64,000 nt of DNA from Jannaschia aquimarina (GTDB taxonomy: Bacteria > Pseudomonadota > Alphaproteobacteria > Rhodobacterales > Rhodobacteraceae). Location of the stretch: positions 1 through 64,000 of the forward strand of contig NZ_JYFE01000060.1 in assembly GCF_000877395.1 (NCBI RefSeq). Reading direction: 5' to 3'. This document shows, piece after piece, positions 47,650 through 55,204 of the stretch. The translations under genes were made by a program, and so were the position numbers. The stretch's first letter is position 1. Each line of letters begins with the position of its first letter. The notes beneath the pieces were generated by a model. The model ran no database searches. It was not told where the DNA came from and saw only the letters and a program-made list of their open reading frames with translations.

Positions 47650-48899
47650 GGGCTCACCATTCGGTCGAGGTCACGGTAGTCGGGCAAGGTGCGGTCGATA
47701 GCGATGCCGTCGCGCAGCACGATGCGGTCGGATTGGGGCCGGGCCAGCAACTCCGTCCAGGTGCGCACGCGGAAGATCACCAGATCGGCCGGCGCGCCGG
47801 GGGACAGATCGGAACGACCGAAGCCGCAGATCGCAGACGGCTCCGTCGTCACCGACGTAACCCAGTCGTCGCGCGCATGGTCCAGATGACCGATGCGCGT
47901 CGCCTCGCGCCAGACCTCCAGCATATCCATGTCGCCATAGGCATAGAACGGATCGCGCGTATTGTCCGAGGCGAAGGCGACCGGGATCCCCCGCTCTCGC
48001 ATCTCGTGGACGAGGGTGATGCCCCGCATCCTGGGTGTCCGGCCCGCCTGGCGGTCCTGAAGGTAGAGGTTGCACATCGGCAAACTGACGACGTTCAGTC
48101 CGGCCCGGGCCACCAGATCCAGCGTGTCGAGGGCCCGCGCCTCATCCTGCGAGGAAAGCGAGCAGCAATGGCCCACAACGACCGGCGCGTCGAAGCCTGT
48201 CTCGATCACCGTTTCGGCGATCGCGCGCAGCGTCTCGGAGGTCGGGTCGAGCGTCTCGTCAACGTGGAAATCGGCCGACAACCCGCGTGCGCTCGCCATC
48301 TCGAAGAAGAGGCGTAATCGCGGTCTCAGGTCGTCCACCGGATAGGTCACGGCGCCCAGCAGACCGCCATGTTCGCCCACGATATCGGCGGTGCCCGCAA
48401 AGGCATCATCCACCGCGTCGATCGGCACCAGACAGACAGCCTGCATCTCGATCCGGCCGGCCCAGCGGTCGCGCATCTCGGCCCAGACCGGCCAGGAGAT
48501 CGCGTCCTGGCCGTTCATCGAATCCAGATGCGTCCGGATCGCACGGGTGCCGTGGGCATGGGCGCAGGTCAGCGAGAACTCCATCCGCGGGGCAAGGTCG
48601 TCCGCCGACCAGTTCGCGTGATCGGCGCGGACGGTCTCCAGTGCGCCCATGAAGGTCCCGTCGGGGTTCGACGCACGGGGCCAGATGTGTCCCTTGTCCA
48701 GATGGGTGTGCATGTCGGTGAAACAGGGCAGAACCATCGCCCCATCCATGGCGACGGTCTCGCCCGGTTCTTTCGAGAGGCGCCCATCGCGCAGATGGAG
48801 GTCGGTGCGGATCAGGCCACCGGTCCGCCCTGCGAGGCAGGCCGGGATCGTGACGTCAGACAAGGTGATCGGGCCGCTGGGCAGGGCGCGAAAGTCCAT
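47646..48899 (-). CDS. CodA-like amidohydrolase (cytosine-deaminase superfamily)
   Basis: The 417-residue zinc- or iron-dependent hydrolase has metal ligands His64 and His66 (MHTHLDKGH), His212 with Glu215 (DFHVDE), His244 (VGHCCSLS) and Asp312 (SDNTRDP). These are the complete subtype III set for deaminases of cyclic amidines. It is cotranscribed with an NMT1-like ABC importer and an FAD oxidase, with a 1-base junction to the permease gene. It should deaminate or hydrolyse the imported heterocycle, perhaps a pyrimidine or pterin. The specific substrate is unknown. Confidence 0.85.
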   Translation of the reverse strand: MDFRALPSGPITLSDVTIPACLAGRTGGLIRTDLHLRDGRLSKEPGETVAMDGAMVLPCFTDMHTHLDKGHIWPRASNPDGTFMGALETVRADHANWSADDLAPRMEFSLTCAHAHGTRAIRTHLDSMNGQDAISWPVWAEMRDRWAGRIEMQAVCLVPIDAVDDAFAGTADIVGEHGGLLGAVTYPVDDLRPRLRLFFEMASARGLSADFHVDETLDPTSETLRAIAETVIETGFDAPVVVGHCCSLSSQDEARALDTLDLVARAGLNVVSLPMCNLYLQDRQAGRTPRMRGITLVHEMRERGIPVAFASDNTRDPFYAYGDMDMLEVWREATRIGHLDHARDDWVTSVTTEPSAICGFGRSDLSPGAPADLVIFRVRTWTELLARPQSDRIVLRDGIAIDRTLPDYRDLDRMVSP

Positions 48900-49765
48900 C
48901 AGCCCTCCCGCTTGAGGGCGGATTCGTGCCACTTGCGCAGCAGCAGATGCGACAGGAGCGACAGCGCGGCGAAGATGAACACGCCCATCGCGGCGATCAG
49001 CGACAGCGACGCGAACATCCCCGCGATGTTGAGGCGGTATCCGGCCTCCTGGATGCGACCGGCCAACCCGAGGCCGACGCCGCCGGTACCGGCGACCAGT
49101 TCGGCCACGACGGCGCCGATCAGGCTGAGGCCTCCGGCGATGCGGAGGCCGCCCAGAAAGTAGGGCAGGGCCGAGGGCAGTTGCAGGTGGATCAAACGCT
49201 GCCAGCGCGAGGCACGGTAGATCGCAAAGAGATCCCGCAAGTTCCGGTCGACCGAATTCAGGCCCAGCGTCGTGGAGGACAGGACGGGAAAGAACGCGAC
49301 GATCCAAGCGCAGAGCAACATGCCCACCGTCTTGGATTCGACGTAGATGAAGATCAGCGGCGCGATCGCGACGACCGGCGTCACCTGTAGGATCACCGCG
49401 TAGGGGTAGAACGACAACTCGACCATGCGCGACTGGTTGAACAGGATGGCAAGCCCCGCGCCACCGATCACCGCGACGAGCAGCGCCATCAGTGTGATGC
49501 GCCCCGTCAATAGGGCGGCATCGGTCAGGTTGCCCCAATTCTCGACCAGATAGGCCCAGACCAGTCCCGGGGCCGGCAGGATGTAGTGCGGAATCTCGTT
49601 TATGGCGACGATCCGGTCCCAGGCGAAGATGGCCAAGACCATGCAGAGGACCGGCAGCGTATACCGCGCCGTCGCCTCGATCTTGCGGCTTTTGGCGCGA
49701 CGGGCCTCTTCGGCGTCGACCACGGGGGCGCGCGTTGCGGCGTCGGTCATCGGCGCGTCGGTCAT
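48899..49765 (-). CDS. ABC transporter permease (SsuC/TauC/ThiX family)
   Basis: The 288-residue inner-membrane protein has a charged N-terminus (about 35 residues) and six helices. The ATPase contact segment RASRWQRLIHLQLPSALPYFLGGLRIAGG lies near residues 190-218, characteristic of nitrate/sulfonate/taurine-type permeases. ATG at 49765 overlaps the ATPase stop (ATGA); a second ATG five codons on is possible. It forms the channel of the NMT1-like importer. Confidence 0.9.
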   Translation of the reverse strand: MTDAPMTDAATRAPVVDAEEARRAKSRKIEATARYTLPVLCMVLAIFAWDRIVAINEIPHYILPAPGLVWAYLVENWGNLTDAALLTGRITLMALLVAVIGGAGLAILFNQSRMVELSFYPYAVILQVTPVVAIAPLIFIYVESKTVGMLLCAWIVAFFPVLSSTTLGLNSVDRNLRDLFAIYRASRWQRLIHLQLPSALPYFLGGLRIAGGLSLIGAVVAELVAGTGGVGLGLAGRIQEAGYRLNIAGMFASLSLIAAMGVFIFAALSLLSHLLLRKWHESALKREG

Positions 49766-50526
49766 GCGGCCTCCATCGCGGTTTCCAGCGCCTCGCTGGC
49801 GCGTCGGGCATGATCGGCAAAGGCCGCGGAGGTACGAAAGCTCTCGGGACGCGGGTAGGGTTCGTCCACCCGAAGTTCTTCGGTGACGCGCCCTGGACGG
49901 GCGGCCATCACGACGATGCGATCGGACAGGAACACGCTCTCGAAAACGGAATGGGTGACGAAGATCACCGTGCACCCAATCTGGGCCTTCAGTTCCAGCA
50001 GGTCGTTGTTCAACTTGAAGCGCGTGATCTCGTCGAGCGCGGCGAAGGGTTCGTCCATCAGGATCAGGCGGGGGCGCGTGACCATGGCGCGGGCGATGGA
50101 AACGCGCATCTTCATGCCGCCGGACAATTCTCGGGGATAGGCGTTCTGGAACTTCTCGAGGCCCACCAGCTTGAGCGCCTCGAGGACCTCGTCGCGGACC
50201 GAGTTGTACGATTTGCCGACCAGTCTGAACGGCAGATAGACGTTTTGCGAAACCGTAGCCCACGGCATCAGTGTCGGTTCCTGGAACACGACTCCGATAT
50301 CGCCGGCCCCGTGATCGCCCCGCCATTCGATCTTGCCGGAAGTGGGCGTGGATAGTCCCGCGATCAGGCGGAGCGCTGTCGACTTGCCGCACCCGGACGG
50401 ACCCAGCAGAGAGATGAAATCCTCTTGCCGGACCGTCAGGTCCAGTCCGCGCAGGGCCTCTACATTGCCGGCGAAGACCTTGTCGACGCCGGACACGTGA
50501 AGCAGTTCGCGGCGCTCCCGGTTCAT
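49762..50526 (-). CDS. ABC transporter ATPase (NitT/TauT family)
   Basis: The 254-residue ATPase has Walker A GPSGCGKST at residues 42-50, signature LSGGMKMRVSIARA, Walker B LILMDEPFAALD and a switch His in FVTHSVFE. The LSGGMKMR form is common in sulfonate/taurine/pyrimidine-type importers. It overlaps both the binding-protein gene upstream and the permease gene downstream by 4 bases. Confidence 0.92.
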   Translation of the reverse strand: MNRERRELLHVSGVDKVFAGNVEALRGLDLTVRQEDFISLLGPSGCGKSTALRLIAGLSTPTSGKIEWRGDHGAGDIGVVFQEPTLMPWATVSQNVYLPFRLVGKSYNSVRDEVLEALKLVGLEKFQNAYPRELSGGMKMRVSIARAMVTRPRLILMDEPFAALDEITRFKLNNDLLELKAQIGCTVIFVTHSVFESVFLSDRIVVMAARPGRVTEELRVDEPYPRPESFRTSAAFADHARRASEALETAMEAA

Positions 50527-51521
50527 TCGGCCGGCTTCAGGTCCATGCCGACGCCCTCGTTGACGAAATCGAGCGTATAGCTCGCCTGCCAGTCGACATT
50601 CTCCTCGATGACGCCAGCAGCGACCATCTTGTCGAAGAAGCCGCCGATCACCTCGTCGGTCATGGCTCCGATGCCCAGTTCGAGCGCGTCGCCCGAGTCG
50701 ACGATGCCCTCCTCGCGCATCATGTTCTTTGCGAAGTCGATCTTGTCCTGGGTCATGTCGGGGTTGGCTTCCAGGATCAGCGCGTCGGCCGCCGACGAGT
50801 CGCCGTAGAGATAGTTGTACCAGCCCGTGATCGACCCCTCGACGAAGCAGGCCACTTCATCGGGTTTCTCGTCGATGGTCGCCTGCATCGTCTCGACCGT
50901 CGTCGCGTAGGAGGAGTACCCGTTATCCGCGATCAGGAAGACGTTCGGCGTGATGCCGCCCTCGGTCTGGATCAGATACGGCTCGGAGGAAAGGTAGCCC
51001 TGCATCGCCAGGTTCGTGTCGGCCAGGAACGGCGCGGGGTTGAAGGTGTAAGGCTGGCGCTGTTCCACGGTGAAGCCGTGCTCGGCGATCATCCACTGGT
51101 AATAGCTGGTGAAGCCGTTGTCGCCGATCAGCAGGGTCCGGTCCTTCAGGTCCTCCCAGCTTTCCACGTCCGGATGGGCCACGATGACCTGCGGGTGTTT
51201 CTGGAAGGTGGCCATGACGGCCACGACCGGGATGCCTTCGGCGACGGCATTGAAGGCCTGAAGCATGTCGCCGCCCATATGGTAGTCGATCCGTCCCGCC
51301 AGCAGGAGGGCGCGATTGTTGACCTGCGGCCCGCCCGAGATGATCGTGACGTCCAGCCCGCAAGCTTCGTAGGTGCCGTCGGCGACGGACTGATAGAAGC
51401 CGCCATGCTCCGCCTGGGCCAGCCAGTTGGTGCCAAACGTCACGGGTACGGCATGGGCGTCGGCCAGTGCGGCACCGGGCACCAAGGCTGCGGCGAGGGT
51501 CAGAGCAAAGGATCGGGACAT
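50523..51521 (-). CDS. ABC transporter substrate-binding protein (NMT1/THI5-like)
   Basis: The 332-residue periplasmic protein has a signal peptide (SRSFALTLAAALVPGAALAD). The mature start VTFGTNWLAQAEHGGFYQS matches the NMT1/THI5 pattern (usually W-x-x-x-EHGGFY), seen in binding proteins for hydroxymethylpyrimidine and related rings. ATG at 51521 is preceded by GGAGGAG. It is the first gene of the cluster; transcription probably starts in the 217-base gap shared with the RidA-like gene. A pyrimidine-like ligand is the best guess from the family. Confidence 0.9.
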   Translation of the reverse strand: MSRSFALTLAAALVPGAALADAHAVPVTFGTNWLAQAEHGGFYQSVADGTYEACGLDVTIISGGPQVNNRALLLAGRIDYHMGGDMLQAFNAVAEGIPVVAVMATFQKHPQVIVAHPDVESWEDLKDRTLLIGDNGFTSYYQWMIAEHGFTVEQRQPYTFNPAPFLADTNLAMQGYLSSEPYLIQTEGGITPNVFLIADNGYSSYATTVETMQATIDEKPDEVACFVEGSITGWYNYLYGDSSAADALILEANPDMTQDKIDFAKNMMREEGIVDSGDALELGIGAMTDEVIGGFFDKMVAAGVIEENVDWQASYTLDFVNEGVGMDLKPAE

Positions 51522-51738
51522 GGGGACTCCTCCGGGACTGTCGGGCCCAACGCGGGCCGCGTGACAAGGTCGGCGCGGTTCCGGCGATGGAAAGACGTTG
51601 GGGAAGGTTAACGGCCGCCGCCCGCGGAGTCTGCCCATTTCTTGAGCAGATGCTCACTGTGCGGGCGCGTTTGTCGGCAGATTGCGAAACGCGCCCGCCC
51701 GGCTGGACTGGATCGTTCTTCCGGGACAGCCTGATCCA

Positions 51739-52140
51739 ATGACACCTCTCACTCCTTCCGACATCGCCCCGCCCTTCGGCGCCTACTCGCACGGTATACT
51801 CGCGCCTGCGGGCGGACATCTGGTCGTCACATCGGGTCAGTTGGCCCTGGCCACGGACGGAACCGTCCCTGACGATGCGCGACGTCAAGCCGACCTCTGC
51901 CTGTCGAATATCGCGGCGATCCTCGCGGAAGCAGGGGCCGGGCCCCGTCATATCATCCGACTGAACGCCTATGTGACGGACCGCGCGCATTTCCTCGATT
52001 ACATGGCCGCCCGCGACGCATGGCTCGATGCGGCCGGAGTTGCGGTTCGACCCGCTTCGACCCTGTTGATCGTGTCGGGCTTCACCCGGGAAGAGTTTCT
52101 GGTCGAGGTCGAAGCGACCGCGTGGCTGCCCGGCGGCTAA
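51739..52140 (+). CDS. RidA family enamine/imine deaminase-like protein
   Basis: The 133-residue YjgF/Rid-fold protein contains PFGAYSHGILAPAGGHLVVTSGQ, a QADLCLSNIAAILAEAGAG helix and a VRPASTLLIVSGFTREEFLVEVEA block. The active-site Arg expected near the C-terminal third (usually R105 in RidA, in a G-x-R-P/A context) may be VRPAS here. It hydrolyses reactive imines or enamines in the cytosol, or processes ring-opened intermediates, as RutC does in uracil breakdown. It is divergent from the heterocycle importer operon, so it is likely part of the same pathway. Confidence 0.85.
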   Translation: MTPLTPSDIAPPFGAYSHGILAPAGGHLVVTSGQLALATDGTVPDDARRQADLCLSNIAAILAEAGAGPRHIIRLNAYVTDRAHFLDYMAARDAWLDAAGVAVRPASTLLIVSGFTREEFLVEVEATAWLPGG

Positions 52141-52439
52141 GGCGTCCGCACGCTTGGACCCCAGTAAAAGCTGATCAACCCGATGCACCGAAAAGGCCAT
52201 TTGTTCCCTGTCGGTCGCTCCGAATGACAGGCTTGTGATCGCGCGGGACCCATTTGGTGAGCTTCGTGCAAAGCGGACGAGTGAGTGTGCATTGACGAAC
52301 GTTGAAAGCCAAGAAACCTGATCGGGGTGCGTTGAAGGACGCCGGATCTTCCCCAGATGTATCCCATCCAACGCGGATCAGTTCTGACCGCACGAACCAC
52401 CGGAACTGGATCCGGGCTGAAATTAGAAGGAGATCGAAA

Positions 52440-52745
52440 ATGAAGACGCTCATGACCACCGCCCTGATCGCCACCCTCGCCGCTCCGGCCATCGCTCAGG
52501 TCGATGCAGGCCCCGAAGGCGCGATCATGCACTTCAACCAGTCGCTCGAAGGTAACGACGTCGTGACGCTGAGCGTCGTGGACACGGAAATCGTTTCCAC
52601 CCGCTCGGAGCTGAAGAGCAACGTGATCGACCGCTTCAATGCGTCGCTGTCGGGCAACGAGGTCATCACCGCCACCCCGACGCTCGTGTCGGGTGAGCCG
52701 GCCTTCGGCTCCGACATCTTCGAGCAGATCGACGCCGAAGACTAA
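52440..52745 (+). CDS. Small secreted protein with an internal repeat, 101 aa
   Basis: I do not recognise this protein. It has a signal peptide (MKTLMTTALIATLAAPAIAQ). The mature 81 residues are acidic and contain two related 15-residue segments: HFNQSLEGNDVVTLS (31-45) and RFNASLSGNEVITAT (65-79). The ribosome site AGAAGGAGATCGAAAATG is near perfect and a very strong terminator follows, suggesting high, independent expression. The 299 bases upstream hold no visible gene. No cysteines occur in the mature protein, so it is probably a periplasmic or secreted structural or binding protein. Confidence 0.75.
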   Translation: MKTLMTTALIATLAAPAIAQVDAGPEGAIMHFNQSLEGNDVVTLSVVDTEIVSTRSELKSNVIDRFNASLSGNEVITATPTLVSGEPAFGSDIFEQIDAED

Positions 52746-52784
52746 TCCCCTTTCTGTGCGCGCCCCCTCCCGCGCGCCTGCAGC

Positions 52785-52817
52785 AAAACGCCCCCGCCCC
52801 CCCGGCGGGGGCGTTTT
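52785..52817. terminator. Strong bidirectional terminator
   Basis: AAAACGCCCCCGCC (52785-52798) pairs perfectly with GGCGGGGGCGTTTT (52804-52817) around a 5-base loop. The stem is 14 bp, with T or A runs on both sides. It sits between the convergent small secreted protein gene and the CodA-like gene, whose stop codon starts at the last stem base. Confidence 0.88.
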
Positions 52818-54109
52818 CATTTTGTCAGGTGCCCCGGGGTGTGGCGACATCGGACGCGGTCGGGCCGACCGGGCAGATCCAGCGTGGCATCCCCACGCGG
52901 CTGGCGCGAGACGATCCGCCCCTTCGATACGACCGCGAGCCGGGCCGGACGCAGACGGACGGCTTCGACCGGGTCGCCGGCATCCAGAACGACAAGCGAG
53001 GCCATCGCCCCGACGCGCAGACCGTAATCCTGTGCCCCGACAATTGCGGCATTGGTGTCCGTGACCATCTCGAAGCAGGCGACCATCTCGCCGGGTGCGG
53101 TCATTTGGGCGACGTGCAGCCCCATGAAAGCCACGTCGAGCATGTCGCCCGTGCCAAGAGAGTACCAAGGGTCGCGGACGCAATCCTGCCCCCAGCCGAC
53201 CGCGATCCCCTCGGCGCGCATCTCGCGCACGCGGGTCAGGCCCCGGCGCTTGGGATAGGTATCGTGGCGGCCCTGGAGCGTGATGTTGATGATCGGATTG
53301 GGGATCGCCGCGACCTGTGCCTCGGCCATCAGGGGTAGCAACTTGGACACGTAGTAATTGTCCATCGAATGCATCGACGTCAGGTGCGAACCGACGACCC
53401 TGCCCTGAAGACCACGGCGGATCGTCTCGGCCGCGAGCGTCTCGATATGGCGCGACATCGGATCGTCGGTCTCGTCGCAATGAAGGTCGACGGGCAAGCC
53501 GCGTTCGGCAGCGATCTCGCACAGGCGCACGACAGAGGCGCGTCCGTCCTCCATCGTGCGCTCGAAATGCGGGATGCCGCCGACCACATCGCAGCCCATG
53601 TCGAGGGCACGGACCAGATTGGCCTCTCCGTTCGGCGCCCGGAACAGCCCGTCTTGCGGAAAGGCGACGAGTTGCACGTCCAGGTAGGGCGAGACGCGGC
53701 GCTTGACCTCGAGCATCGCCTCGACCCCGCGCAGATGGTCGGGAGTCGTGTCGACATGAGTCCGGATGGTGAGCAGGCCCAGGCTGACCGCCCAGTCGCA
53801 ATAGCGCAGCGCGCGGTCCACCATCTCGTCCACGGTCGCGATCTCTCGCAACTCCCCCCAGAGCGCGATGCCCTCCAGAAGGGTGCCGCTCTCGTTGAGG
53901 CGGGGCAGCCCGTAGCTGAGCGTGGCATCCATGTGGAAGTGCGGGTCGACGAATGGGGGTGAAACCAGATCGCCACTCGCATCGACGGTCTCCGCGGCAT
54001 CGGCCTGCGACAGGTCGTCGAGAGCGGCGATGCGGTCCCCGCGGATACCGATGTCGGTGACGGTCCCGTCCGGCAGGGTGCCGCCGCGAACGATCAGGTC
54101 GAAATTCAT
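52817..54109 (-). CDS. codA: Cytosine deaminase-like amidohydrolase (CodA family)
   Basis: The 430-residue protein aligns by eye along its length with E. coli CodA: FVDPHFHMDATLSYG, TIRTHVDTTPDHLRGVEAML, LVAFPQDGLFRAPNGEA, DLHCDETDDPMSR, GSHLTSMHS and LQGRHDTYPKRRGLTRV. Metal and catalytic residues are His57, His59, His210, Glu213, His242 and Asp309. The lid motif is GQDCVRDPWY rather than GHDDVFDPWY, so residues next to the catalytic Asp differ. The start overlaps the stop of a nucleoside-type permease gene (ATGA). It probably deaminates an imported nucleobase or analogue, not necessarily cytosine. Confidence 0.85.
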   Translation of the reverse strand: MNFDLIVRGGTLPDGTVTDIGIRGDRIAALDDLSQADAAETVDASGDLVSPPFVDPHFHMDATLSYGLPRLNESGTLLEGIALWGELREIATVDEMVDRALRYCDWAVSLGLLTIRTHVDTTPDHLRGVEAMLEVKRRVSPYLDVQLVAFPQDGLFRAPNGEANLVRALDMGCDVVGGIPHFERTMEDGRASVVRLCEIAAERGLPVDLHCDETDDPMSRHIETLAAETIRRGLQGRVVGSHLTSMHSMDNYYVSKLLPLMAEAQVAAIPNPIINITLQGRHDTYPKRRGLTRVREMRAEGIAVGWGQDCVRDPWYSLGTGDMLDVAFMGLHVAQMTAPGEMVACFEMVTDTNAAIVGAQDYGLRVGAMASLVVLDAGDPVEAVRLRPARLAVVSKGRIVSRQPRGDATLDLPGRPDRVRCRHTPGHLTK

Positions 54110-55023
54110 CGCGTGCCTTTCCGATACGGAACCATCAGCGCCGCCGGGACGCGCGCGCTGCGCGACATGGCGACCAGTGCGAGAATCGACAGGATGTAAG
54201 GGGTCATCAGGAAGACCTGGTAGGGAAGTACCGCACCCAGATCGGTCTGTTGCAGACGGATCTGGAGCGCGTCGAACGCGGCGAACAGCAGCGCGCCGAG
54301 AACCGCCTTTCCCGGACGCCAGGCCCCGAAGACGACCAGCGCGATGCAGATCCAGCCGCGTCCGTTGACCATCTCGAAGAAGAACGAGTTGAAGGCCGAC
54401 AGCGTCAGGAAGGCGCCGCCCACCGCCATCAGGCCTGATCCGGCGATCACTGCGCCCATCCGCAAGGCGGTCACGTTGCCGCCCTGCGCCTCGACGGCGG
54501 CCGGGTTCTCGCCGACGGCGCGCAGCGAGAGGCCGAGCGGGGTGCGATAGAGTACAAGCGCCGTCAGTCCTGCGATGGCGAATGCGGCATAGGTCAGGGG
54601 CGTCTGGGCGAGCGCGCCCGGCAGATCAAGCGGCTGAAACGGCTCGATACGGGGCGGCGAGGACACTTCGGGCAAAGCGACACGGTACGCGAAGTAGGTG
54701 GCCGAAGTGGCGAGCAGCGTGATCCCCAGGCCGACCACATGCTGCGACAGCCCGAACGGAACCGTCAGCGCGCCGTGGATCAGGCCAAAGCCGGCGCCGG
54801 TCAGGAACGCGACGACGACCGCCGGCCAAAGCGGCAGGCCCGCATAGGCGGCGATCCACCCGGCGAAGGCGCCCGCGACCATGATCCCTTCTATCCCCAG
54901 GTTCAGAACACCGGCGCGTTCGCAGATCAGCTCTCCCATCGTGGCGAGGATCAGGGGCGATGCGATGCGCAGGACCGCAGCCCAGAAGCTGGCCGAGAGG
55001 AGGATTTCGAAGAGCTCTGTCAT
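54106..55023 (-). CDS. ABC transporter permease, BMP/nucleoside family (BmpC-like)
   Basis: The 305-residue permease has multiple membrane helices and the signature GELICERAGVLNLGIEGIM near residues 30-48, paralogous to the gene at 1968-2894. It works with the BmpB-like permease encoded 181 bases upstream; a repeat copy occupies that gap. Its stop overlaps the start of the CodA-like gene, which links transport to deamination. Confidence 0.9.
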   Translation of the reverse strand: MTELFEILLSASFWAAVLRIASPLILATMGELICERAGVLNLGIEGIMVAGAFAGWIAAYAGLPLWPAVVVAFLTGAGFGLIHGALTVPFGLSQHVVGLGITLLATSATYFAYRVALPEVSSPPRIEPFQPLDLPGALAQTPLTYAAFAIAGLTALVLYRTPLGLSLRAVGENPAAVEAQGGNVTALRMGAVIAGSGLMAVGGAFLTLSAFNSFFFEMVNGRGWICIALVVFGAWRPGKAVLGALLFAAFDALQIRLQQTDLGAVLPYQVFLMTPYILSILALVAMSRSARVPAALMVPYRKGTR

Positions 55024-55055
55024 GGTAGGGGAAGGGATCGGCGGACGAAGCAGGA

Positions 55056-55095
55056 CCGGGGCTTTGCCCCGGACCCCGGAATATCTGCGGCAGGA
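55056..55095 (+). repeat. Dispersed intergenic repeat, copy R7
   Basis: CCGGGGC-TTT-GCCCCGG (55056-55072) is a perfect 7-bp hairpin followed by ACCCCGGAATATCTGCGGCAGGATGA, a diverged form of the TATTTG tail. It lies between the two permease genes of the second BMP importer, in the orientation opposite to transcription. Confidence 0.6.
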
Positions 55096-55204
55096 TGACG
55101 GAGCGGTCGTATCACAGTCGACGCGGCAAGGGACCGAACCGGGAGCCCGAGGCCGAACCGGTTGGCCACGAATGTCCGGCGGCGCATATGCATCGGACGT
55201 GATC

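Noticed and set aside
52141-52439. Small gene or RNA in the longest gap of the window
   Set aside because: No open frame with a ribosome site and family resemblance, and no clear stem-loop with T tract, was found. A TTGACG at 52292 lacks a convincing -10.
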